Part shown: in pieces, positions 1 through 5,733 of the stretch | How the letters are laid out: every line of letters begins with the position of its first letter | How positions within the stretch are numbered: position 1 is the first letter of the stretch | Origin: Tannerella sp. | GTDB lineage: Bacteria > Bacteroidota > Bacteroidia > Bacteroidales > Tannerellaceae | Direction: 5' to 3' | Assembly: GCA_031260095.1 (NCBI GenBank) | Contig: JAIRKN010000145.1 | Span: 1 to 6,024, forward strand | Length of the DNA stretch: 6,024 nucleotides | Notes under the pieces: model-generated | What the model was told of the DNA's origin: nothing | Database searches by the model: none | What the model saw: only the letters and a program-made list of their open reading frames with translations | Made by a program: the position numbers and the translations under genes

Positions 1-17
1 GAAAATAAAAACGAGGG

Positions 18-116
18 ACCTGCCGGCTGCGACAGCCTTCCTACCGCAGGTGCGGAGATTTTCAGCAACGATTAAAATTTTTGCACGGAGGCTTTTGCGT
101 TTGCAGGCTTCCGCAC
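18..116. repeat. Nested inverted repeats, possible structured RNA or dispersed repeat
   Basis: Four complementary pairs are visible. ACCTGC (18-23) pairs with GCAGGT (46-51). Inside it GGCTG (25-29) pairs with CAGCC (33-37) across a 3-nt loop. GTGCGGA (50-56) pairs exactly with TCCGCAC (110-116). A 9-bp stem with two G-U pairs can form between 86-94 and 105-113, and this competes with the previous pair. The density of pairing in 100 nt suggests a folded RNA or a repeat element, but strand, ends and function are unknown. No known RNA family was recognised. Confidence 0.35.
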
Positions 117-172
117 ACAGACTTTTAACAAACGTTAACGGGGGGGGGTGGAAGCACTATAAATCAATAAGT

Positions 173-195
173 TACGCGCCTCGCGGAGGGGCGTA
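173..195. repeat. GC-rich hairpin
   Basis: TACGC (173-177) pairs with GCGTA (191-195), then one G/G mismatch, then CCTC (179-182) pairs with GAGG (186-189) around a GCG loop. It stands out in AT-rich surroundings. Neither side is followed by a clear T-run, so it is not a canonical intrinsic terminator. It may be an extension of the structured region before it, a protein-binding site or a REP-like element. Confidence 0.4.
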
Positions 196-308
196 TCCTG
201 TCGAAATATCGTGCCGGTTTGTACTATTAAAATACTCATTTTTATTAGAAAAACTATTCATGATTAATATCCGCGGTAAAATTATACATTAATTTTCAAC
301 TACCAAAA

Positions 309-344
309 TTTTTTTTCGTTTTTTTTTGCGCCGTCGAAAAAAAA
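309..344. repeat. T-run/A-run inverted repeat
   Basis: Eight T plus CG (309-318) is perfectly complementary to CG plus eight A (335-344). The spacer includes a second run of nine T (319-327). One more A/T pair (308/345) extends it to 11 bp. A stem almost wholly of A-T pairs is weak as RNA, so this may instead be a bent or curved DNA tract, or part of a diffuse termination region for the minus-strand transporter gene that ends at 497. Confidence 0.4.
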
Positions 345-496
345 TGTTTTCCAAATCATGCTCGCGCGTGCATTCAACACGGAAATCTCTTCGTATTCGA
401 AAAATAATTCACCGGACTTTTCAGATTGCTTTTCGGGACGGAAAGATAATGCTGCCCGGCTTTTGTTTCATTGAAACGGTATATTGACGGATGTCG

Positions 497-2059
497 TCAG
501 AATAAATACAAAAGTTTCATTACGACGACAAGTAATACCATTGCAATAGGATATGCAGTGGCGTATGCGATCTGCGGAGCATTGGATTTTGTCAGTGGCG
601 ATATGGCGGCCAGACCGGGCGTACTGGTCATGGCTCCCGCTAATCCTCCCAGCAGTGTCAAAAGATTTGTCTTATATACACGTTTGGCCACAATCGTCAT
701 GACGATCATAGGGACGAGGGTGATAAGGGCGCCTATCAGGAACAGCATGTAGCCGTATTGCATAAAAGTATCTACCAGTGTCGCTCCGGCGTTTGTCCCG
801 ACTACGGCAAGGAAGAAAATTAATCCTATTTCCCTTAACAACACATTTGCCGAACCGGACATGGTCCACAGTACAGGGCCTGTCTTTCCCAGTTTACTTA
901 ATAGAAGCGCTATAATCAATACACCTCCGGTGAGACCGAGAAATGTGAATTTCCCGATGATAACACCCAGGACAATACCTAATGCGATTGGCAGAATATC
1001 TGTGTCGGAAAGGCGCTTATCATCATTTCCGAATAATTTCTGCACCTGTTTCATGTTGCTGCCGGCAATGATCAGTTTATCTCCGAAGCGGATACGCGCC
1101 TGTGGCGATGGGGTAATGTCAATACCGCTCCGGCGGATGCGCGTGATGGTTGCATCGTATGAAGTTTGCAGGTTCAGTTCAGCCAATGTTTTGTTTACAA
1201 CTTCTTTGTTTGTTACCAATACTCCCTGTACTTCGTATTTTCCGGTTAACGGTATTTCTTTATCGGTTGTTTTACCCAGTAAAAGTTGGCTTTTACTCAA
1301 GGCATCGTCCGTACCTACCACCCGGACAATGTCGCCCACATGCAACAGCGTGTTCGGCGAGGGAGTAAAGGTCTCATTTTTGTGCATGACACGTGAGATG
1401 TTGGCTCCTGTTATCTGACGGAAGTGGAGTTGCGAAATGGATTTTCCCTCTAAGTTTGTATTTGTAACAATCAGGTTGTTGTGACTTAATAGGGGATATT
1501 CTACAGTGGAGAGTTCATCCCATTCTTTTTCGGCCTTTGTTAGATTTGTTTTTGATATTTTAGGAAGCAGGCGCAGGAACAGGACGACTCCTATCACCCC
1601 AAAAGGATAGGCTATTCCGTACCCGATGGAGGAGATCTCGCCGAATTGGTCCGTAGCAGAGGCCAGACCCGGCGTACTGGTTAATGCGCCTGCCAGAAGT
1701 CCGACCAGGATTCCCATATCAAGGTCGAAAATAAAATGAGCGGCAACAACCGTCAGACCTGCCGTGAGAATCAGTATGGCTGAGAGGCTGGCTAATCTGA
1801 TGCCGTGTTTTTTTAACGAGTCGAAAAATCCGGGGCCTGCCTGTATCCCAATCGTAAATATAAATAAAACAAGCCCTATATCCTGAATTATTTTGGGTAG
1901 AGATATTCCGAAATGTCCAAATATAAGAGCAACGAAAACGACCGCCGAAACATCCAGAGACACCCCTTTTATTTTGAATTTTCCGATGATATAAGATATC
2001 GCGATAATCAGGAAAAGAGCGAAATAACCTTCCGAAGAAAAAGATTGGATAATATCCAT
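497..2059 (-). CDS. AspT/YidE/YbjL-family transporter with two RCK_C domains
   Basis: Complete 520-residue inner-membrane protein of the aspartate:alanine exchanger (AAE) family, which includes AspT and the uncharacterised YidE/YbjL proteins. Two homologous membrane halves (about residues 10-165 and 350-520) each carry hydrophobic helices and the same signatures. A G-L-x-x-F segment occurs at 62-66 and again in the second half. A TSTPGLA motif occurs at 127-133 and at 478-484. A Y-x-x-AYP segment occurs near 147-152 and near the C-terminus. Between them are two soluble RCK_C (TrkA-C) domains, about 195-262 and 275-345, each with an I-x-R...P-x-P...G-D...V/I-x-G pattern; such domains bind ligands and regulate transport. 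The ATG at 2059 puts a hydrophobic helix near the N-terminus, as expected. Substrate cannot be told from sequence: dicarboxylate or amino-acid exchange is only a family-based guess. It is divergent from the U32 gene and apparently monocistronic. Confidence 0.93.
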   Translation of the reverse strand: MDIIQSFSSEGYFALFLIIAISYIIGKFKIKGVSLDVSAVVFVALIFGHFGISLPKIIQDIGLVLFIFTIGIQAGPGFFDSLKKHGIRLASLSAILILTAGLTVVAAHFIFDLDMGILVGLLAGALTSTPGLASATDQFGEISSIGYGIAYPFGVIGVVLFLRLLPKISKTNLTKAEKEWDELSTVEYPLLSHNNLIVTNTNLEGKSISQLHFRQITGANISRVMHKNETFTPSPNTLLHVGDIVRVVGTDDALSKSQLLLGKTTDKEIPLTGKYEVQGVLVTNKEVVNKTLAELNLQTSYDATITRIRRSGIDITPSPQARIRFGDKLIIAGSNMKQVQKLFGNDDKRLSDTDILPIALGIVLGVIIGKFTFLGLTGGVLIIALLLSKLGKTGPVLWTMSGSANVLLREIGLIFFLAVVGTNAGATLVDTFMQYGYMLFLIGALITLVPMIVMTIVAKRVYKTNLLTLLGGLAGAMTSTPGLAAISPLTKSNAPQIAYATAYPIAMVLLVVVMKLLYLF

Positions 2060-2135
2060 AATGTTCGTATTTTAATGTTTGTTGTAATCTGTAGACCATC
2101 CATGTTCAAGAGGCGTCTTTGTCCGATGATCAGGC

Positions 2136-2171
2136 AGAGTTACCGGTTTTTGCCGGTAAGCAGTCCGCTCT
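2136..2171 (-). promoter_or_regulatory. Hairpin in the transporter 5' leader
   Basis: A perfect 7-bp inverted repeat, TTACCGG (2140-2146) and CCGGTAA (2153-2159), encloses a 6-nt loop. AGAG (2136-2139) and CTCT (2168-2171) can extend the stem past an 8-nt one-sided bulge (2160-2167). It lies inside the predicted leader of the minus-strand transporter mRNA, about 80 nt upstream of the start codon. It could be a cis-regulatory RNA structure or, as DNA, an operator for a dimeric regulator. No known riboswitch class was recognised. Confidence 0.4.
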
Positions 2172-2205
2172 TTACACCAGTACACAGAGATTGCCGAAAA
2201 CGGTA

Positions 2206-2237
2206 CAAATATCCGGCTTAAATTTTAATTGACCAAA
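2206..2237 (-). promoter_or_regulatory. Candidate promoter of the transporter gene
   Basis: Read on the minus strand, TTTG (2237-2234) is followed after 20 nt by GATATTTG (2213-2206), one mismatch from the Bacteroidetes -7 consensus TAnnTTTG. Transcription would begin near 2200, giving a leader of about 140 nt before the ATG at 2059. I found no better match in the intergenic region. The mismatch at the first -7 base makes this a moderate call. Confidence 0.45.
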
Positions 2238-2406
2238 TTATGGCTGAAACAGCTGAAATCCGCCGGCATAATTATATCCCGGTGTAATGGCTGTATTCTC
2301 TCTGTAATTTGCTGTCGTAAAGGCAGGTGAAATCTTACACATCACAAAGCGCCCGGGTAAATTCAACGCGCTGATTTTTACGTGCGGATTGGAGGGAAAA
2401 ATAATA

Positions 2407-2438
2407 TTTTGAAATGGCGGTATTACCTGTTAACTTTG
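2407..2438 (+). promoter_or_regulatory. Bacteroidetes-type promoter of the U32 gene
   Basis: TTTTG at 2407-2411 is followed after 19 nt by TAACTTTG at 2431-2438, an exact TAnnTTTG -7 box. Spacing and both boxes match the Bacteroidetes housekeeping promoter. The start site would be about 2443-2445, so the mRNA leader is only about 15 nt before the ATG at 2459. This short leader supports one of the two adjacent ATGs (2459 or 2462) as the true start. Confidence 0.75.
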
Positions 2439-2458
2439 TGTCGTGAAATTAACAGGAT

Positions 2459-3709
2459 ATGATGGGAGGGAATATACAAGATTTTGAGATAATGTCGCCA
2501 GCGGGGTCTTATGAATCGCTTATGGCCGCAATACAGGGTGGGGCCGATTCGATTTATTTCGGAATAGAAGGGCTGAATATGCGTTCGCGTTCGTCGAATA
2601 ATTTTACGACGGACGATCTGCATAAGATTGCTTCTATCTGTCGGGAGCAGGGCCTTAAAAGTTATCTGACGGTTAACACGGTTATTTATGGCGAAGATTT
2701 GCCTCTGATGCGTGCGGTTATAGATGCGGCAAAAGCTGCCGGCGTCTCGGCTGTCATCGCATCGGATGTGGCGGCAATGATGTATGCGAACCGGATCGGA
2801 CAAGAAGTGCATCTCTCGACGCAACTTAATATCTCTAATGTCGAAGCGCTAAAGTTTTATGCCCGCTTTGCCGACGTAGTGGTACTTGCACGTGAACTGA
2901 ATCTTGAACAGGTGCGTGCCGTCTATGATGAGATTAATGCCGGGGATATAAAAGGCCCGAAAGGCGAACGGATACGTATTGAGATGTTTTGTCATGGAGC
3001 GCTTTGTATGGCGGTTTCCGGGAAATGTTATCTTAGCCTGCATGAGATGAATTTGTCGGCAAACCGTGGCGCCTGTACGCAGATCTGTCGCCGGGGTTAT
3101 ACCGTTAAAGACCGGGATACGGATATTGAGCTGGATGTGGATAACCAGTATATTATGTCGCCTAAAGATCTGAAAACAATTCATTTTATGAATAAGATGA
3201 TGGATGCGGGCGTTCGTGTGTTTAAGATCGAAGGACGCGCTCGCGGGCCTGAATATGTGCGGATCGTGACGGAATGTTACAAAGAAGCGGTGAAGGCATA
3301 TTGTGACGGAACATTCCCGGAAAAAAAGATAGAGATATGGGACAAACGCCTGAAATCGGTTTTTAACCGTGGTTTCTGGAATGGATACTATCTGGGCCAA
3401 CGTCTTGGGGAATGGAGCCATCGTTATGGCTCGGACGCTACACGGCGGAAAGAATATGTAGCCAGGGGGATCAAGTATTTTAATGATATACAGGTGGCTG
3501 AGTTTGAGATGGAAAGCGGATCGTTGAAGGTGGGCGATGAAATCCTTATTACAGGCCCTACTACGGGAGCTTTGTTGAAAATCGTGAAAGAAATACGTGT
3601 AGAGATGAAGCCGGTTCGGGAGACGGTTAAAGGAGAACGTTTTTCCATAAGAGTAGATGAAAAAATCCGTCCGTCCGACCGGTTATATAAGATGGTACCG
3701 ACGGAGTGA
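2459..3709 (+). CDS. U32 family protein (annotated peptidase/collagenase; likely RNA-modification type)
   Basis: 416 residues of the U32 family (PF01136). The N-terminus has the family's opening SPAGS (13-17) and GGADSIYFG (27-35) of a TIM-barrel-like fold. The U32 signature lies at 175-193: E-x-F-C-H-G-A-L-C followed by G-K-C-Y-L-S. Cysteines at 178, 183, 190, 206 and 210 form a tight cluster; C183, C190 and C206 match the spacing of cysteines that bind an iron-sulfur cluster in UbiU/UbiV. A KIEGR motif follows at 256-260, and residues from about 340 to the end form a probable beta-barrel C-terminal domain. Although named peptidases, characterised U32 proteins act in tRNA 5-hydroxyuridine formation (TrhP/YegQ), 23S rRNA hydroxylation (RlhA) or oxygen-independent ubiquinone hydroxylation (UbiUV). 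The single-domain size fits the TrhP-like group best, but I cannot assign the substrate. ATG codons at 2459 and 2462 are adjacent; either may be used. The gene has its own promoter and is followed by a 111-nt gap. Confidence 0.92.
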   Translation: MMGGNIQDFEIMSPAGSYESLMAAIQGGADSIYFGIEGLNMRSRSSNNFTTDDLHKIASICREQGLKSYLTVNTVIYGEDLPLMRAVIDAAKAAGVSAVIASDVAAMMYANRIGQEVHLSTQLNISNVEALKFYARFADVVVLARELNLEQVRAVYDEINAGDIKGPKGERIRIEMFCHGALCMAVSGKCYLSLHEMNLSANRGACTQICRRGYTVKDRDTDIELDVDNQYIMSPKDLKTIHFMNKMMDAGVRVFKIEGRARGPEYVRIVTECYKEAVKAYCDGTFPEKKIEIWDKRLKSVFNRGFWNGYYLGQRLGEWSHRYGSDATRRKEYVARGIKYFNDIQVAEFEMESGSLKVGDEILITGPTTGALLKIVKEIRVEMKPVRETVKGERFSIRVDEKIRPSDRLYKMVPTE

Positions 3710-3776
3710 TTCTTATTTTGCCGGCATTTTCATAAGGTTATCCTTTCGCCGTAACAGATTTTTTAAATTAATCATG

Positions 3777-3784
3777 TATCTTTG
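3777..3784 (+). promoter_or_regulatory. -7 box upstream of the thioesterase gene
   Basis: TATCTTTG matches TAnnTTTG exactly and sits 36 nt before the ATG at 3821, giving a leader of about 30 nt. No TTTG is present at the expected -33 position; only a T-rich stretch (3759-3764) lies near it, so the promoter may be weaker or need other contacts. It implies that thioesterase and dprA can be transcribed independently of the U32 gene. Confidence 0.55.
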
Positions 3785-3820
3785 AAGCCGGAAAAAGAGT
3801 AAATATTAAAAGTTTAGATA

Positions 3821-4225
3821 ATGAAGGAATATGTTTTCAAGCTGGAGATGAAAGTACGTGATTACGAATGTGATTTGCAGGGAGTGGTGAATAATTCGAA
3901 CTATCAGCGGTATATGGAACATACGCGTCACGAATTTATGGAATTGCTCGGTGAAAATTTCGGGCGGATGCATGAAAACGGTGTCGACGCCTTTGTTTCG
4001 AAAGTGGAAATAAAGTTCAAACATTCGTTGCGTAGCGGCGACAGGTTTTTATCCTGCCTGAATCTGAAGCGTGAAAGTATCAAACTTGTGTTTGAACATC
4101 ATATTTACAGAATGTCTGATATGACTTTAGCTGCGGCAGGGAAAGTCGAGACCGTTATTGTTGAGAACGGAAAACTTACCCGTGGCGAATATTTTGATAA
4201 AATAATCGCAGCCTTAGGAAAATGA
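3821..4225 (+). CDS. Acyl-CoA thioesterase, hot-dog fold (4HBT family)
   Basis: 134 residues, the usual size of a single hot-dog domain of the 4-hydroxybenzoyl-CoA thioesterase family (YbgC/FadM-like), expected to be cytoplasmic and to hydrolyse acyl-CoA or similar thioesters. The N-terminal motif is clear: D18, G21, V-V-N-N (22-25), Y28, E33 and R36 fit the pattern D-x-x-G-x-V-x-N-x-x-Y-x-x-x-x-E-x-x-R, with D18 aligning with the catalytic aspartate of the YbgC group. The position of YbgC's histidine is N25 here, as in FadM-like members. The central helix and the beta-strands with FKHSLRSGD (about 66-74) also fit. The ATG at 3821 lies shortly after a -7 box and starts the domain at the normal place. 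dprA begins 69 nt downstream with no promoter between, so the pair is probably co-transcribed. The natural substrate is not evident. Confidence 0.9.
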   Translation: MKEYVFKLEMKVRDYECDLQGVVNNSNYQRYMEHTRHEFMELLGENFGRMHENGVDAFVSKVEIKFKHSLRSGDRFLSCLNLKRESIKLVFEHHIYRMSDMTLAAAGKVETVIVENGKLTRGEYFDKIIAALGK

Positions 4226-4230
4226 TAATA

Positions 4231-4253
4231 ATCGTCATTGATAAACAGACGAT
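4231..4253 (+). repeat. Weak inverted repeat between thioesterase and dprA
   Basis: ATCGTC (4231-4236) and GACGAT (4248-4253) are complementary across 11 nt. There is no T-run after it, so it is unlikely to terminate transcription; it might affect mRNA processing between the two genes. It could be chance. Confidence 0.25.
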
Positions 4254-4294
4254 CATTACCGGCATAGCATCTTAACGAAATAAAACACTTCTCT

Positions 4295-5404
4295 ATGATA
4301 GCAGACGAACAATTATATCTGATAGGGCTTACATTCCTGAAAGGAGTGGGAGATGTGCATGCCCGTCATCTTTTGCAGTATTTCGGTTCGGCCGAAGAGG
4401 TATTTAAAGCAAAGCGTGCTTCTTTGGAAAAGGTACCGGGTATAGGTACCCATGTAGCGGAACAGATTGAGAATACCCGGAGCAAAGTCTTAGAACGTGC
4501 GGAAAAAGAAATCTCTTTTATTGATAAAAATAAGATCCGGTTTTATGCAATAACAGAGGATGATTATCCCCGGCGTCTGAAAGAATGTCAGGACGCCCCG
4601 GTTGTCTTTTACTACAGGGGCAATGCGGATTTGGATGCTGCAAAAATAATAAGCATTGTCGGTACGCGCCGCATGTCGGATTATGGACGTAAACTGACGG
4701 AGTTACTGGTTGCGGATTTGTCGGTAATGTTCCCGGATTTGCTTATTATCAGCGGACTTGCTTACGGCATTGATGTTTGTGCTCACCGCAGTGCTTTGAA
4801 ATACAATCTGCCTACCATAGGCGTCCTTGCTCATGGCCTGGACCGTATTTACCCGGCTGTACACCGGAATACAGCGGCCGGAATGGTTGAAGCAGGGGGA
4901 CTGCTCACGGATTTTGCAAGCGGAACAAATCCCGACCGGGAAAATTTTCTCCAAAGGAATCGTTTGGTGGCAGGTTTATCCGACGCGACAATCGTAGTCG
5001 AATCGGCAGAAAAAGGAGGCTCGCTTGTTACGGCTGATATTGCGTTTTCTTACGGACGTGATGTGTATACCTTTCCCGGACGTGTCACGGATGTATTCTC
5101 CGCAGGTTGTAACCGGTTGATACAAATGAATAAGGCAGGATTGATAAGTTCCGCAAAAGACCTTGTGATGTCGCTTTGCTGGGATTCCGACGCGAAAGCG
5201 CCGCCTGTGCAACTGTCACTTAATTTTCAGGAAAAACCAAACCATCCGGTTCTCCGTTTGATGACAGAGAAAGGGGCGTTTCAGATAAACGAACTGGCGG
5301 CAGAGATGAATATTCCGGTTCATAAATTATCTTCCATATTGTTTGAACTGGAACTGGAAGGCCATATAAAAGTATTGCCGGGAGGTGTTTATAAAATAAA
5401 CTGA
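4295..5404 (+). CDS. dprA: DNA-processing protein DprA
   Basis: 369 residues, full length for DprA/Smf (PF02481). DprA binds incoming single-stranded DNA in the cytoplasm, protects it and loads RecA during natural transformation; it is widely kept even in bacteria not known to be transformable. Domains in order: an N-terminal helix-hairpin-helix region (about 10-65, with GVG at 17-19 and PGIG at 48-51); the Rossmann-like core (about 80-300) with GTRRMSDYG at 123-131, SGLAYGID at 153-160, AHGLDRIYP at 179-187, FLQRNRLVAGLS at 218-229, KGGSLVTA at 240-247 and a FPGR segment at 260-263; and a C-terminal winged-helix domain (about 310-369) ending in GGVYKIN. The ATG at 4295 places the HhH domain at its usual distance from the start. 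It follows the thioesterase by 69 nt with no TAnnTTTG box between, so transcription probably comes from the promoter near 3777. A strong hairpin follows the stop codon at 5436. Confidence 0.97.
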   Translation: MIADEQLYLIGLTFLKGVGDVHARHLLQYFGSAEEVFKAKRASLEKVPGIGTHVAEQIENTRSKVLERAEKEISFIDKNKIRFYAITEDDYPRRLKECQDAPVVFYYRGNADLDAAKIISIVGTRRMSDYGRKLTELLVADLSVMFPDLLIISGLAYGIDVCAHRSALKYNLPTIGVLAHGLDRIYPAVHRNTAAGMVEAGGLLTDFASGTNPDRENFLQRNRLVAGLSDATIVVESAEKGGSLVTADIAFSYGRDVYTFPGRVTDVFSAGCNRLIQMNKAGLISSAKDLVMSLCWDSDAKAPPVQLSLNFQEKPNHPVLRLMTEKGAFQINELAAEMNIPVHKLSSILFELELEGHIKVLPGGVYKIN

Positions 5405-5408
5405 AAAC

Positions 5409-5420
5409 TATACATGTATA
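5409..5420. repeat. 12-bp perfect palindrome after dprA
   Basis: TATACATGTATA begins 5 nt after the dprA stop codon and is followed by ATTTTT. It is a fully symmetric AT-rich dyad with no loop. It could be a binding site for a dimeric protein, or it could be chance in AT-rich DNA; its role is unknown. Confidence 0.3.
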
Positions 5421-5435
5421 ATTTTTAGAACCTCC

Positions 5436-5481
5436 CAAAAATGATTAAAGGTTGTCTCGCGACAACCCCTAATCAATTTTG
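5436..5481 (+). terminator. Long interrupted hairpin, terminator after dprA
   Basis: The core is GGTTGTC (5450-5456) and GACAACC (5461-5467) around a TCGC loop. A 2x2 internal loop (AA/CC) separates it from TGATTA (5442-5447) pairing with TAATCA (5470-5475). One A/A mismatch then leads to CAAAA (5436-5440) pairing with TTTTG (5477-5481). In total 18 bp can pair in three blocks. The A-rich left flank and T-rich right flank fit an intrinsic terminator, possibly working in both directions, and it lies 31 nt after the dprA stop codon. An alternative is that it belongs to the leader of the adjacent truncated ORF at 5505. Confidence 0.7.
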
Positions 5482-5504
5482 TTAACCTTAAATCTAATAC
5501 TATT

Positions 5505-5567
5505 ATGAAAAAACCATGGCGCAAAAGTACAATCATCCGGGTAACTATACAAGTGTTTTGCGAATAG
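5505..5567 (+). pseudogene. Truncated 20-codon ORF resembling the start of a SusC/TonB-dependent receptor
   Basis: ATG at 5505 opens a 20-residue frame beginning MKKPWRKST, followed by a hydrophobic IIRVTIQVFC stretch and then TAG at 5565. The lysine/arginine-rich start and hydrophobic run look like the beginning of a signal peptide that is cut off. The leader just before it (GTTAACCTTAAATCTAATAC, 5481-5500) resembles, from memory, the leader of SusC/TonB-dependent receptor genes in Bacteroidales. I infer a remnant of such a gene broken just after codon 19. Alternatives are a genuine leader peptide or a chance ORF. No TAnnTTTG box lies directly upstream. Confidence 0.35.
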
Positions 5568-5604
5568 ACAATGTTAAATAAAAAGAAGTATATAGCAAAA
5601 AAAG

Positions 5605-5696
5605 TTTACACTTCCGGAGAATCAAGTCTTTTGTGTGAATTTAGTGTAAAAATTACATTTTATCCTGTGCTTTTAACATTTAGGATCGTGTAAAAA
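5605..5696. repeat. Short inverted and direct repeats upstream of the 5769 ORF
   Basis: TTTACACT (5605-5612) and AGTGTAAA (5643-5650) form a perfect 8-bp inverted repeat across 30 nt. GTGTAAAAA occurs at 5644-5652 and again at 5688-5696 as a direct repeat. ATCCT (5662-5666) and AGGAT (5682-5686) form a further small inverted repeat. Three copies of the heptamer within 92 nt, 40-130 nt upstream of a promoter, could be regulator-binding sites or the end of a mobile element. Chance in AT-rich DNA is possible. Confidence 0.35.
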
Positions 5697-5733
5697 GCGA
5701 ATCGTATAGTAAAATATCTTGTAACTACTCAAC

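Larger units (their letters stand above)
1..496. other. Gene-free region with inverted repeats and homopolymer tracts
   Basis: I find no convincing coding sequence here. The only long open frame (50-292, plus) has low-complexity, arginine-rich composition, runs through a nine-G tract and has no recognisable domain. The region holds a nested set of inverted repeats at 18-116, the G tract at 140-148, a GC-rich hairpin at 173-195 and a T/A-run inverted repeat at 309-344. It lies 3' of the minus-strand transporter, so it could contain that gene's terminator, but I see no clear stem followed by a U-tract on that strand. I found no tRNA-like or rRNA-like segment and no good TAnnTTTG promoter on either strand. 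Confidence 0.6.
2060..2458. other. Divergent intergenic region
   Basis: No gene is supported between the transporter and U32 start codons. The 399 nt hold the minus-strand promoter candidate (2206-2237), the leader hairpin (2136-2171) and the plus-strand U32 promoter (2407-2438). The middle part (about 2240-2400) shows only a small GCTG/CAGC inverted repeat (2243-2253) and no clear operator or coding potential. Confidence 0.7.

Noticed and set aside
50..292. 80-codon plus-strand ORF
   Set aside because: It crosses the G9 tract and the hairpins, has no recognisable domain or promoter, and looks like a frame running by chance through structured noncoding DNA.
358..373. ATGC...GCAT dyad around CGCGCG
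   Set aside because: Imperfect, short and with no context to suggest a binding site.
465..477. GTTTC/GAAAC hairpin just after the transporter stop codon as its terminator
   Set aside because: Five A/T-rich base pairs with no U-run following on the minus strand.
861..1418. 185-codon plus-strand ORF inside the transporter
   Set aside because: It lies antisense within a clear, complete transporter gene; its composition is that of a reverse-strand shadow.
1913..2221. 102-codon plus-strand ORF over the transporter start
   Set aside because: It overlaps the transporter N-terminus and its leader in antisense and lacks any recognisable motif or promoter.
2849..3421. 190-codon minus-strand ORF opposite the U32 gene
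   Set aside because: It overlaps a gene with strong family signatures and itself shows no domain.
3734..3764. Terminator after the U32 gene (AAGG/CCTT stem, later T-run)
   Set aside because: The stem is only 4 bp and the T-run starts 13 nt after it, too weak to call.
5571..5693. 40-codon plus-strand ORF after the truncated receptor-like ORF
   Set aside because: It is open but short, AT-rich, overlaps the GTGTAAA repeats and has no recognisable domain or -7 box.
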